The translations under genes and the position numbers were made by a program. A stretch of 51,141 nt of DNA from an uncultured Eubacteriales bacterium (GTDB lineage Bacteria > Bacillota > Clostridia > Oscillospirales > Oscillospiraceae), in contig URDK01000007.1 in assembly GCA_900546485.1 (NCBI GenBank), positions 1 through 51,141 of the forward strand, read 5' to 3'. This document shows, one piece after another, positions 40,149 through 48,791 of this stretch (the first letter of the stretch is position 1; the number at the start of each line of letters is the position of its first letter). The notes under the pieces are model-generated. The model was given only the letters and a program-made list of their open reading frames with translations, made no database searches and was not told the DNA's origin.

Positions 40149-40816
40149 TGAACCGCAGAAGGCGCCGGCCGCTGTATCTGGACGTTCACCTGCCGCCGAT
40201 GCGCCGCAGGACCAAGCTTGCAATAGTGCTCATGCTTGTTGCCGCTGTGCTGGTCTCTGTGGGCATACGCGGTGCAATATACCTTCGTGAGCTGAGCTGC
40301 TCCATGGTTCTCTCAGATGCAACGGACCTCATGACGCTGTGCATAAACGATACCATCAGCCGCAAGCTTGCGGCTGAGGACTATGACTACGACTATTTTG
40401 TGACCCTTGAGCATGACGAAAACGGCAACGTGACCGCTGTCCGCGCGAATATGGCGCGGATAAATGCCATGTCGTCTGAGCTGCTTTCCGACATCGTGAA
40501 AGCGGCCGATGGGGGAGAGCTGTCACTCGAGATACCCATAGGCAACCTGCTCGGTTCGAGCCTGCTGCTCGGGCGCGGGCCCGATATACCCGTGGATATC
40601 ACCATGCTGAGCTCGTCCCGCGTGGACTTTAAAAATGAGCTCGTCTCGGCCGGCATAAACCAGACCAAACACCAGATGAAGCTCGACGTCGTCATAGACA
40701 TCGACGTCATTATGCCTTGGCGGACAGTATCGACGCAGGTCGTCAGCGAGATACTCATCGCGGAGACCGTCATTGTCGGCCAGGTACCGCAGACCTATTT
40801 GGATATGGAGAGTTAA
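40145..40816 (+). CDS. yunB: Sporulation protein YunB
   Basis: A 223-residue protein with a very basic N-terminus, one membrane helix (about 28-47) and an extracytoplasmic domain with the YunB features: VLSDATDLMTLCINDTI, IPIGNLLGSSLLLGRGP and SAGINQTKHQMKLDV. In Bacillus yunB is a SigE gene needed for normal spore formation; its action is not known. It is followed 1 bp later by ligA, a house-keeping gene. Confidence 0.9.
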   Translation: MLNRRRRRPLYLDVHLPPMRRRTKLAIVLMLVAAVLVSVGIRGAIYLRELSCSMVLSDATDLMTLCINDTISRKLAAEDYDYDYFVTLEHDENGNVTAVRANMARINAMSSELLSDIVKAADGGELSLEIPIGNLLGSSLLLGRGPDIPVDITMLSSSRVDFKNELVSAGINQTKHQMKLDVVIDIDVIMPWRTVSTQVVSEILIAETVIVGQVPQTYLDMES

Positions 40817-40817
40817 A

Positions 40818-42794
40818 ATGGACGTTAAGAAGGAGATAGAGGCCCTCAGAGCCGAGATAATGGAGCACAACCGGCACTATTACGACGAGGACGCGCCGGT
40901 CATATCCGACTTTGAATACGATGCGCTTATGCGTAGGCTCGAGGAGCTTGAGGCAGAGCACCCGGAGTTTTACTCGCCCACATCACCTACACAGAAGGTG
41001 GGTGGTACAGCCAAGAGCAGCTTCGCCCCCGTGACGCACGAGGTAACTCTTGAGAGCCTCAACGACGTTTTCTCCTTCGACGAGCTTCGCGAATTTGACG
41101 AGCGCATGCTCTCCGCCCTGCCTCAGGGACGTGAATACTCTGTTGAGCCGAAGATAGACGGCCTCTCCATGTCGCTGGAGTACGAAAACGGCGTGTTTGT
41201 ACGCGGTGCCACGCGCGGCGACGGTGTGACCGGTGAGGATGTGACCGAGAATCTGCGGACAGTGCGCAACCTGCCGAAGACGCTCAAAAATGCGCCGGAG
41301 CGGCTGATCGTCAGGGGTGAGGTCTACATGTCCCGCGCAGTTTTTGAGGAGCTCAACGCCGCTCGCGAGCTCAACGGTGAGCCGCTGCTTGCCAATCCGC
41401 GCAACGCAGCTGCGGGCTCCATGCGCCAGCAGGACCCGAAGGTTGCCGCCGCGCGCAAGCTGGACATTTGCGTCTTCAACATCCAGAAATCCGTAGGCCG
41501 CGATTTCACGACTCACACCGAGACGCTTGACGCCCTGCGCGAATTCGGCTTTGACGCAGTGCCCTATACGATCTGCCGCAGCTTTGAAGAGTGCAAAGCC
41601 GCGGTAGAGGCCATAGGCGAAAACAGGGGAGACTTTCCCTATGACATAGACGGCGCAGTCATCAAAGTCAACTCTTTGGCCGAGCGCGCCGAGCTCGGAA
41701 GCACGGCCAAGGCTCCGCGCTGGGCAGCGGCCTACAAGTATCCGCCAGAGCGCAAGGAGAGCGTCGTGAAGGACATTGTCGTCCAAGTCGGCCGTACGGG
41801 CGTGCTCACGCCCAAGGCGGTTATCGAGCCCGTCCGCCTCGCTGGGACAACGGTTACAAATGCCACGCTGCACAATCAGGACTTTATCGACAAACTGGAC
41901 GTGCGCATAGGCGACACGGTTATAGTCCGCAAGGCAGGCGAGATCATTCCCGAGGTGCTCGAGGTTGTAACGAGCAAGCGCCCCGATGGCGCTGTGCCCT
42001 TCCATCTGCCGGATACCTGCCCGGAGTGTGGCTCTCCCATAGTCCGGGACGAGGATGGCGTCGCCATGCGCTGCACGGGCGCTGAGTGTCCGGCGCAGAG
42101 ACTCAGGAATGTGGTCCATTTTGCATCGCGCGAGGCGATGGACATAGAGGGCCTCGGCGTCGCCGTTGCGGATTCGCTCATCAAAGCCGGTCTGCTTACC
42201 TCTCCGGCAGGCATCTATTACCTCGACGCCGACGAGGTCGCTAAGCTCGACCGCATGGGTAAGAAATCGGCGGCCAACCTCATATCCGCCATTGAAAAGA
42301 GCAAATCCGCCGGTCTTGCGCGCCTGATCTGCGCCTTCGGCATCCGCCAGGTGGGTCAAAAGGCCGGCAAGGTGCTCGCCTCGCACTTCGGCACGCTGGA
42401 CAAGCTCATGTCCGCAAGCCTCGAGGAGCTCTGCGCCGTACCGGATATCGGCGAAGTCACGGCGGGCTTTATCCGCCAGTGGTTCGATGAGCCGCAGGCC
42501 CAGCACCAAATTGAACTCCTGCGCGAAGCCGGTGTATCATTTGAAAGCGGCGAAGAGCGCAAGGACGACCGTTTTGCGGGAAAGACCTTCGTCCTCACCG
42601 GCACGCTCGAAAACTGGACGCGTGACGAGGCGGCCGCAATAATTGAGAGCTTCGGCGGTAAGACCGCGGGCTCCGTGTCCAAAAAGACCAGCTACGTCCT
42701 CGCCGGAGAAAACGCCGGCTCCAAACTCACAAAAGCCGAAAGCCTAGGAGTTACTGTTATTGATGAAATAAAATTTAAAGAGATGATAGATTAA
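40818..42794 (+). CDS. ligA: NAD+-dependent DNA ligase
   Basis: Seals nicks in replication and repair. In order: the N-terminal Ia domain with HNRHYYDEDAPVISDFEYD, the adenylation Lys112 in EPKIDG, and an OB-fold. Next come the zinc finger CPECGSP...RCTGAECPAQ, the helix-hairpin-helix region, and a BRCT domain at the C-terminus (GKTFVLTGTLENWTRDEAA). Length is 658 residues, normal. ATG 40818 is preferred; the frame from 40773 lies inside yunB. The last 60 bases of the gene are notably AT-rich, where the composition of the next block begins. Confidence 0.97.
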   Translation: MDVKKEIEALRAEIMEHNRHYYDEDAPVISDFEYDALMRRLEELEAEHPEFYSPTSPTQKVGGTAKSSFAPVTHEVTLESLNDVFSFDELREFDERMLSALPQGREYSVEPKIDGLSMSLEYENGVFVRGATRGDGVTGEDVTENLRTVRNLPKTLKNAPERLIVRGEVYMSRAVFEELNAARELNGEPLLANPRNAAAGSMRQQDPKVAAARKLDICVFNIQKSVGRDFTTHTETLDALREFGFDAVPYTICRSFEECKAAVEAIGENRGDFPYDIDGAVIKVNSLAERAELGSTAKAPRWAAAYKYPPERKESVVKDIVVQVGRTGVLTPKAVIEPVRLAGTTVTNATLHNQDFIDKLDVRIGDTVIVRKAGEIIPEVLEVVTSKRPDGAVPFHLPDTCPECGSPIVRDEDGVAMRCTGAECPAQRLRNVVHFASREAMDIEGLGVAVADSLIKAGLLTSPAGIYYLDADEVAKLDRMGKKSAANLISAIEKSKSAGLARLICAFGIRQVGQKAGKVLASHFGTLDKLMSASLEELCAVPDIGEVTAGFIRQWFDEPQAQHQIELLREAGVSFESGEERKDDRFAGKTFVLTGTLENWTRDEAAAIIESFGGKTAGSVSKKTSYVLAGENAGSKLTKAESLGVTVIDEIKFKEMID

Positions 42795-42814
42795 CTTTGA
42801 AAGTTGGTGAGCAA

Positions 42815-43567
42815 ATGCAGGATAAGGCTAAGAAAGAGATTTCGCGGTCAGTGGATAACGCCATAAGAATTATAGAGTGCTATGCTGAGAAGGAAGAACG
42901 CGGTATATCTGAATTAGCACGTGAGCTTGACCTTAGTAAGGCTAGCGTTGCAAGGATAGTGGCATCACTGGAGCGCGGAAAGTTTTTAATGCAAAACCCG
43001 GATACAGGTAAGTACAGGCTTGGCGTTGGTATGATGCTATACGGTTACCTTGCTAGAGATCGAAACGAGCTAGCTAATGCGCTGACGCCTGCAATGCAAA
43101 GTATTGCACATAAGTATCAGAGCACAACGCATCTTGCTACTTTAATAGGCAGCGAGCTAATGATTATAAATAAGATATCTGCTGGGCCTTTTGTGTACAT
43201 GTCCTCCAGAGTTGGCGGAACGTTGCATGCTCATGCCACAGCCGTGGGAAAGTGCATACTAGCATACCTCGACGAGGCGAAACAGCAGGAATATCTCTCT
43301 AACGCTAAACTGGATAAGCTTACTGAAAAAACTATAACTGATAGAGAGCAACTGAACAAAGTCCTGATGCAAATAAGGAAAGACGGCTATTCGGTGGACG
43401 ACGAAGAAGCACACGATGGATTGTACTGCATCGCTGTGCCAGTATTTGATGTGTCAAAAAAGCCGATTGCAGCTCTGTCAGTTAGCGGCAGAAAGGAATT
43501 ACTGTCTGCCAGGAAGAAAGAAATCGTAGAAGATCTGTACTCAACAATTAAAGAGAGCATAGGGTGA
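42815..43567 (+). CDS. IclR family transcription regulator
   Basis: A 250-residue regulator. The N-terminal winged helix has SRSVDNAIRIIECYAEKEE, ISELARELDLSKASVARIV and NPDTGKYRLGVGM. The C-terminal effector domain has SRVGGTLHAHATAVGKCILAYL and DGYSVDDEEAHDGLYCIAVPVF. ATG 42815 has GGTGAG just before it; TTG 42797 is an alternative. It lies 20 bp after ligA without an own promoter that I can see, and its base composition (about 40-50% GC by my counts on three lines) is well below that of ligA. IclR proteins usually control the next catabolic operon; two palindromes that could be its sites stand before the CoA-transferase gene. Confidence 0.92.
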   Translation: MQDKAKKEISRSVDNAIRIIECYAEKEERGISELARELDLSKASVARIVASLERGKFLMQNPDTGKYRLGVGMMLYGYLARDRNELANALTPAMQSIAHKYQSTTHLATLIGSELMIINKISAGPFVYMSSRVGGTLHAHATAVGKCILAYLDEAKQQEYLSNAKLDKLTEKTITDREQLNKVLMQIRKDGYSVDDEEAHDGLYCIAVPVFDVSKKPIAALSVSGRKELLSARKKEIVEDLYSTIKESIG

Positions 43568-43637
43568 CGCCAGTAGTACTGTGACGTCACCTCGTTCCTT
43601 TTTCACACTAAAGGATAAAACTTGCTATAAAAAAGCC

Positions 43638-43666
43638 TTGACTTACAACGCACTTAGTGTTAAATA
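43638..43666 (+). promoter_or_regulatory. Promoter for the CoA-transferase operon
   Basis: TTGACT (43638-43643), 17 bp, TAAATA (43661-43666). A palindrome AGCTGTG-TATG-CACAGCT (43675-43692) follows at the expected transcription start and could be a leader hairpin or a further protein site. The leader would be about 130 bases long. Confidence 0.75.
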
Positions 43667-43711
43667 TAAATAAAAGCTGTGTATGCACAGCTATTTGATT
43701 TATTCTTATTG

Positions 43712-43726
43712 CGAAACGATGTTCCG
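43712..43726 (+). promoter_or_regulatory. IclR-type operator, site 1
   Basis: CGAAACGATGTTCCG is an inverted repeat with 6 bp arms around a 3-base centre, one arm position differing from the perfect site 2. It lies in the leader of the CoA-transferase operon. Confidence 0.6.
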
Positions 43727-43763
43727 ATTATCGGCACGTTTCGTCATTCAATAAGTCATTTCA

Positions 43764-43778
43764 CGGAACGTTGTTCCG
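43764..43778 (+). promoter_or_regulatory. IclR-type operator, site 2
   Basis: CGGAACGTTGTTCCG is a perfect inverted repeat (CGGAAC/GTTCCG) around GTT. Its centre is 52 bp from site 1, about five DNA turns, so two regulator dimers could lie on one face and interact. Confidence 0.68.
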
Positions 43779-43805
43779 ATAATAGAAACGAGAGGAGCGC
43801 ACATC

Positions 43806-45371
43806 TTGCCTAAGTTTATATCGGCAGCTGATGCTGCAGAACTTATTGATGACGGCATAAACATAGGAATATGCGGCTTTGGAGGCTGGCTAGGTGCAGA
43901 TTTAGTCTTCTCGGCAATTAGAGACAGGTTTAAGGCCCATGGATCTCCTTCTGAAATTTCTGTATTCTCAGGTATTTTGCCAGGTAATTTGAGACTAGAC
44001 GACTGCGGCATGAATATTTTGGCATCTGAAGGACTCGTACGCTCAGTTACTGCTGCGCATCTTGGCATGGCACCGCTTTTTAGTAGACTGGTTTATAAGG
44101 AAGGAATTGAGGCATTCGCTATACCTCTTGGCGTGGTAGCTGGACTACTAAAAGCCGCTGCTGGTAGAAAGCCAGGATTACTGACAAAAGTGGGACTAGG
44201 CACCTTCTGTGACCCAAGGCTTGATGGCTGCGCAATGAATAAAACAGCCACCTTGTCTGGCCGTTCACCTGTCGAACTGATGCAGATAGATGGAGAGGAC
44301 TATCTTTTCTACCGAGCTCCTAAACTTAGCGCATGTATTCTGCGCGCTTCGGCTGTTGACAGTGAAGGGAACATCAGTACTAAGTACGATCCTATGACTG
44401 CGGAGCAACTTGAAATGGCATTAGCCGTGAAAGCTAATGGGGGAAAGGTAATTGTGCAGGCAGACAGAATGGTTGCGGCCGGTGAATTTAGCCCCAGAGA
44501 TGTACTTATACACAGAAGTTTTGTAGATTATGTTGTGCTTGACAGCGAGGGCGCGTGTCCTCCCGGTTATGACTGTCCCAAGTACAGGCCTGAACTTGTT
44601 GAGTCAGGTAGGGCAGAGGTACAAGCTGAAAATGCTGATACTCTGGATTATCGCAAACTCTGTGGCAGACGCGGCGTATTTGAACTGCACAGTGGCAGTA
44701 TAGCCAATCTCGGTATCGGTGTACCAGACTCAGTAGCGTCAGCCGCAGCGTTAGAAGGAATATCTGAACATTTAACGCTCTCCCTAGAGAGCGGTCCACT
44801 CGGAGGAGTACCAGTTGGAGGCGTGGGCTTTGGTGCTGCAGTGCACCCGGAAGCAATAATGCGACCTTGTGATACCTTTGACTACTACGATGGAGGTGGT
44901 CTGGACATAGCCTTTCTTGGAGCGGCAGAAATTGATTCTGAAGGCAATGTGAACGTCTCGCGATTTGCCGACCGCATGACGGGGCCAGGCGGCTTCATTG
45001 ATATCGCTCAAAACACCCCCCGAGTATGCTTCATGGGGTCGTTTACAGCGTCTGGTATGAAGGCGTCCGCTTCAGGAGGAATACTCAGCATTGATAGAGA
45101 AGGTAAGTCGAAAAAGTTCGTAAAACGCGTATCCCAGGTAACTTTTTCGGCTGCAACGGCGCTAGAGACTAGCCAGCAGGTACTGTATATAACGGAGCGT
45201 GCAGTATTCAGACTCAAGAAAAAAGGCTTGGAACTCATTGAAATCGCGCCAGGGGTAGAACTTGAACGTGACATACTTGATCAGATGGATTTCGTTCCTG
45301 ACATCTCTCCTGAGCTCAAACTAATGGACGAACGCATTTTTACGGAAGGAAAGATGGGAATAGGAAGGTGA
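43806..45371 (+). CDS. Acyl-CoA:carboxylate CoA-transferase (family I, YdiF/Pct type)
   Basis: A 521-residue protein with both halves of a family I CoA-transferase in one chain, as in propionate CoA-transferase. The N-terminal part has the oxyanion-type GICGFGGWLGAD; the C-terminal part has IANLGIGVPDSVASAA and the catalytic glutamate segment SLESGPLGGVP, with DIAFLGAAEIDSEGNVNVS. It moves CoA between acids, so it can activate an imported acid at the cost of another acyl-CoA. The start is TTG 43806 with GAGGAG 8 bases upstream. It is the first gene after the IclR-type sites. The substrate cannot be read from sequence. Confidence 0.9.
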   Translation: MPKFISAADAAELIDDGINIGICGFGGWLGADLVFSAIRDRFKAHGSPSEISVFSGILPGNLRLDDCGMNILASEGLVRSVTAAHLGMAPLFSRLVYKEGIEAFAIPLGVVAGLLKAAAGRKPGLLTKVGLGTFCDPRLDGCAMNKTATLSGRSPVELMQIDGEDYLFYRAPKLSACILRASAVDSEGNISTKYDPMTAEQLEMALAVKANGGKVIVQADRMVAAGEFSPRDVLIHRSFVDYVVLDSEGACPPGYDCPKYRPELVESGRAEVQAENADTLDYRKLCGRRGVFELHSGSIANLGIGVPDSVASAAALEGISEHLTLSLESGPLGGVPVGGVGFGAAVHPEAIMRPCDTFDYYDGGGLDIAFLGAAEIDSEGNVNVSRFADRMTGPGGFIDIAQNTPRVCFMGSFTASGMKASASGGILSIDREGKSKKFVKRVSQVTFSAATALETSQQVLYITERAVFRLKKKGLELIEIAPGVELERDILDQMDFVPDISPELKLMDERIFTEGKMGIGR

Positions 45372-45380
45372 ATTACTGTC

Positions 45381-45425
45381 GTACGGCAAAAATATAGGCG
45401 TAGGAGGGCGCAGAGTTTTGCGTAC
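45381..45425 (+). promoter_or_regulatory. Stem-loop between the CoA-transferase and carrier genes
   Basis: GTACGGCAAAA (45381-45391) pairs with TTTTGCGTAC (45416-45425) with one bulged G, closing a 24-base purine-rich loop (GTAGGAGGG). The 102-bp gap (45372-45473) holds no gene. The structure could alter the ratio of the two products. Confidence 0.4.
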
Positions 45426-45473
45426 GGCGGCGAAGGCAATTAATAAATATTTAGAGAGGAAAGGAAGCTGGGT

Positions 45474-46736
45474 ATGGATATTATATCGCTTATTGTGTTC
45501 GTAGTTCTGATAGTGCTGGCATTTTGGCGCAAAGTCAACATGGGAGTTCTAGCATTTGCCGCAGCATTAATTCTTGGCCGTATTCTGGGCATGACCGACA
45601 AGGATATAGTTAAAACTCTAAGTTCCTCGCTTTTCGTAACTCTGACAGGCATAACTCTTCTGTTTGCCGCTGTCAATTCTACTGGTGCCTTTGAGATGCT
45701 CTCGCATAAAATCGTTGCGGTTACCGGTAAACGTGTCTGGGTACTGCCCATAATCGCGTATATGGTAGGTTTTATTCTCTCGGCCATTGGTCCTGGTGCT
45801 ATCCCACCCACCACGCTTGTCGTTACCCTGACGGTTTCTATCGCAATCTCCGCTGGATATAACCCAATCATGATGGGCATCATAGGCGGCCTCGGACTTA
45901 TGGGCGGGCGCGTATGTGCCTGGACGCCCGAGGGTGCGCTTGTATCTACGCTTGCGGCGGAGCAGGGTCTGGAGACAGGGGTCATTCTTCCTGTTTTCGC
46001 CTTTCAGGTAATCACCACCGTACTTTTTGCTATCGGATTGTTTTTTGCATTCAAGGGTTACAAGGTTAAGGCGGATAACGTCAATTTCTCAACAGAAAAA
46101 GTCAAGGCCAATCGCAACCAGATCATCGCCCTGCTTTCTGTCGTTGTCATGCTTGTCATGGTAATGGTCTTCGAATTTGATGTCGGCTTGGTGTCCTTCC
46201 TTATAGCAGTTGTACTATTCTTGTTTGGTCTAGCTGACGATTCAGCCAGCATCAAAGCTGTACCCTGGGGCACCATAGTCATGATCCTTGGCGTCGGTGT
46301 GCTCATGAGCGTGATATCCGAGGCAGGAGGTATTGATCTGCTGTGCAATTTGCTCTCGAATGTCATGTCGAAGTCAACAGTGGCACCGTTCACTGGCATC
46401 ACCGCTGGTATCATGAGCCTTGTCAGCTCCGGCTTTGGTGTTGTGTATCCTACTCTGTTGCCAATGTCCACCGAGCTTGTGAACTCTGTTGGCGGCGGCG
46501 AACCTGTGGCTGTCATGGCTGCGATCATCGCGGGTGGCTCGCTCGCGGGCTTTAGCCCGATGTCCACTTGCGGCGCTCTCACCCTCAGCACCATGGTTGG
46601 CTTGAGAGGAAATATGTCCAAGCAGGAGCAAAATAAAGCGTTTGTGTCTCTCATAATTATTGCCGCATGTGCTATAATCTGGGTAGGAATAAGCGCCTTC
46701 CTGTTTTCCGGCCTCTGCGTAAGCATCTTTGGCTGA
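45474..46736 (+). CDS. MatC-type dicarboxylate/organic acid carrier
   Basis: A 420-residue membrane protein with about eleven helices. The N-terminus resembles the MatC (malonate carrier) N-terminal domain with KVNMGVLAFAAALILGRILG and SLFVTLTGITLLFAAVNSTG. The C-terminal part has SLAGFSPMSTCGALTLSTM. The general fold is the ion transporter (SLC13/GntP-like) group. The first half of the gene has lower GC than the second. AGGAAAGGAAG lies before ATG 45474. By position it imports the acid handled by the CoA-transferase and the oxidoreductase next to it. Confidence 0.82.
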   Translation: MDIISLIVFVVLIVLAFWRKVNMGVLAFAAALILGRILGMTDKDIVKTLSSSLFVTLTGITLLFAAVNSTGAFEMLSHKIVAVTGKRVWVLPIIAYMVGFILSAIGPGAIPPTTLVVTLTVSIAISAGYNPIMMGIIGGLGLMGGRVCAWTPEGALVSTLAAEQGLETGVILPVFAFQVITTVLFAIGLFFAFKGYKVKADNVNFSTEKVKANRNQIIALLSVVVMLVMVMVFEFDVGLVSFLIAVVLFLFGLADDSASIKAVPWGTIVMILGVGVLMSVISEAGGIDLLCNLLSNVMSKSTVAPFTGITAGIMSLVSSGFGVVYPTLLPMSTELVNSVGGGEPVAVMAAIIAGGSLAGFSPMSTCGALTLSTMVGLRGNMSKQEQNKAFVSLIIIAACAIIWVGISAFLFSGLCVSIFG

Positions 46737-46786
46737 TAAAGAGACCTAGAAATCCCAGCTGGAAGGCATATAAAGGAGTTGTTTAT

Positions 46787-47341
46787 ATGAAGGAGATCCG
46801 TTTACACGGCAGAGGCGGTCAGGGCGTCGTCAAGGCGTCGCACATCACCGTAGCTGCCGCAGTGAAGGGTGGTCTGCATGGTCAGTTCATACCATTCTTC
46901 GGCGTCGAGCGCAAGGGCTCGCCGGTGTTCGGTTATCTGAGGCTGAGCCGGGACGAGATAAGGCGAAAGACTCAGATCTATGAGCCGGACGTACTTGTCA
47001 TCATGGACGACACGCTGGTACACCTGCCTCAGACCTACGCTGGACTGAAAGAGGGCGGCACAGTGCTCATAAACAGTACCAAGACGCTCGAGGACTTGTC
47101 GGTGCCGGAATGCGCCGGAGTAGTGGCTGAAGTGGACGCCACAGGCATATCCGAGGAGCTGTTTGGCAAGAACCTGCCCAACACTGCGGTGCTTGGGGCC
47201 TTTGCTAAGACTGTCGGCCTTGTGGACCGTGGCCTGCTGTTTGACGAGATAGAGTCCACCTTTGGCGCGCAGAACCGTAAAGCGGCTGAGATGGCGTTCG
47301 ACAGCGTGAAGTTTCTGAAAGGGGGCGAGGCCGATGTATGA
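46787..47341 (+). CDS. 2-oxoacid (pyruvate-type) ferredoxin oxidoreductase, gamma subunit
   Basis: A 184-residue subunit beginning KEIRLHGRGGQGVVKASHI and having FGVERKGSPVFGYLRL, the CoA-binding gamma domain of PorG type. AAAGGAG precedes ATG 46787; the frame from 46667 lies within the carrier gene. It overlaps the delta gene by 8 bp. Confidence 0.92.
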   Translation: MKEIRLHGRGGQGVVKASHITVAAAVKGGLHGQFIPFFGVERKGSPVFGYLRLSRDEIRRKTQIYEPDVLVIMDDTLVHLPQTYAGLKEGGTVLINSTKTLEDLSVPECAGVVAEVDATGISEELFGKNLPNTAVLGAFAKTVGLVDRGLLFDEIESTFGAQNRKAAEMAFDSVKFLKGGEADV

Positions 47342-47603
47342 CCGCAAATTTGTGACGCCCGTGGGTAACAAGGGGCTGTACATACTTGACACGGCCAGCT
47401 GGCGCACGCACAGGCCGGTGATGGACAAGTCCGTGTGCATAAACTGCGGAATCTGCCTCGGTTACTGTCCTGTAAACTCTATAAAGTGGTCTGAGGAGCA
47501 GGGCTACTATATTACTTATGACTACTGCAAAGGTTGTGGCATCTGCGCGGTAGAATGCCCCAAAAAGGCGATAAGCATGGTTAAAGAGGGAGGCGACAAG
47601 TAA
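47334..47603 (+). CDS. 2-oxoacid (pyruvate-type) ferredoxin oxidoreductase, delta subunit
   Basis: An 89-residue 2[4Fe-4S] ferredoxin subunit of PorD type. Ligands are C35-C38-C41-C45 and C65-C68-C71-C75, each CxxCxxCxxxCP, with an N-terminal extension that packs on the catalytic core (TASWRTHRPVMD). It is joined by 8 bp and 1 bp overlaps to gamma and alpha. Confidence 0.93.
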   Translation: MYDRKFVTPVGNKGLYILDTASWRTHRPVMDKSVCINCGICLGYCPVNSIKWSEEQGYYITYDYCKGCGICAVECPKKAISMVKEGGDK

Positions 47604-48781
47604 TGGGGAACAAGATGGTGCTGACTGGCAACTACGCGGCCGCTGAAGCCGCCGCGCTCTGCAGGCCGGATCTCATCGCGGCTTACCCGATAACTCCGCA
47701 GTCCTCGGTCGTTGAGCATCTCGCCGAGATGGTGCACGGCGGCAAGCTGGGCTCTGACCTTGTACAGGTCGAGTCAGAGCACTCTGCTATGAGCGTGGTA
47801 CAGGGCGCGGCCGCGGGCGGCGCACGTACCTTCACTGCCACGAGCGCGCAGGGCCTTGCGCTCATGTACGAGCCATATTTCAAGATGGCAACCATAAGGC
47901 TGCCCATGGTAATGGCTATAGCAACGCGTGAGATGACCTCGCCGGAGACGATCTGGAGCGGCCAGCAGGACGCCGTGTCCGTCCGTGAGACGGGCTGGAT
48001 ACAGATGTTCTGCGACAGCAACCAGGAGATAGCTGACATGATAATCCAGGGCTACATGATAGCTGAGCACCCAGACGTGTGCATCCCCGTAAACGTCTGC
48101 TACGACGGTTTTTACAGCTCACACCTGTGTGCGGGTGTGGATATGCCGACGCAGGAGGAGGTCGACGAGTTTCTTCCTCCGCATAGCGCAAACCACCAGC
48201 CGCTGCTTGATCCGAGATATCCTCTGGCTCTCGACCCGATGACTCCGGGCGAGCTGCTTATGCATTACCGGAAGAATCACTTAGCTTCCATGCAGAAAGC
48301 AATTGAGGTCATCGACGAGACTGACCGGAAGTTTGCTGAGAAGTTCGGCCGCAGCTACGGTGGCGTCATAGGTGAGTACCGCATGGAGGACGCCGAGACC
48401 GTCATCGTGACGATGGGAGGCATGACAGGCGCCGGCATGGACGCGGTGGACGAGGCCCGGGCGCGCGGGATAAAGGTAGGGCTGGTGAAGATCAGGTTCT
48501 ACCGCCCGTTCCCGGCGGCGAGGATAGCGGCTGCACTGCGCGGCAAGAAGGCGTTCTGCGTCGTGGACCGCAGTGTGTCTTTCGGCTGGAACTGCGGCTC
48601 GATGTACGTCGAGACCCGCTCCGCGCTGTTCGGGGCCGGTGAGTACGCCAGCTTCTCCGCCATCGGCGGTCTGGGCGGCGCTGACCTCGCGGTATCCGAC
48701 TTCACTGAGGCCATCAACAGGCTCGAGAGCATAAAGGATAAGCCCGGCGTGTACGACACGCTCTGGTTCATGAAGGCATGA
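47603..48781 (+). CDS. 2-oxoacid (pyruvate-type) ferredoxin oxidoreductase, alpha subunit
   Basis: A 392-residue PorA-type subunit with GNYAAAEAAALCRPDLIAAYPITPQSSVVEHLAE (segment YPITPQS is the key), VESEHSAMSVVQGAAAGGAR and TATSAQGLALMYEP, then a C-terminal domain with SFGWNCGSMYVETRSAL. The start ATG shares one base with the delta stop. The pattern is that of the four-subunit pyruvate group, but phenyl-, indolyl- or other 2-oxoacids cannot be excluded, particularly given the CoA-transferase and carrier in the same run. Confidence 0.92.
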   Translation: MGNKMVLTGNYAAAEAAALCRPDLIAAYPITPQSSVVEHLAEMVHGGKLGSDLVQVESEHSAMSVVQGAAAGGARTFTATSAQGLALMYEPYFKMATIRLPMVMAIATREMTSPETIWSGQQDAVSVRETGWIQMFCDSNQEIADMIIQGYMIAEHPDVCIPVNVCYDGFYSSHLCAGVDMPTQEEVDEFLPPHSANHQPLLDPRYPLALDPMTPGELLMHYRKNHLASMQKAIEVIDETDRKFAEKFGRSYGGVIGEYRMEDAETVIVTMGGMTGAGMDAVDEARARGIKVGLVKIRFYRPFPAARIAAALRGKKAFCVVDRSVSFGWNCGSMYVETRSALFGAGEYASFSAIGGLGGADLAVSDFTEAINRLESIKDKPGVYDTLWFMKA

Positions 48782-48791
48782 GGGGGGCAGA

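Noticed and set aside
40983..42509. A 508-codon minus-strand open frame
   Set aside because: It is antisense to ligA, whose every domain is intact.
43568..43805. A tRNA or small RNA in the long gap before the CoA-transferase gene
   Set aside because: No cloverleaf is visible; the gap is explained by a promoter, a short palindrome and two operator-like dyads.
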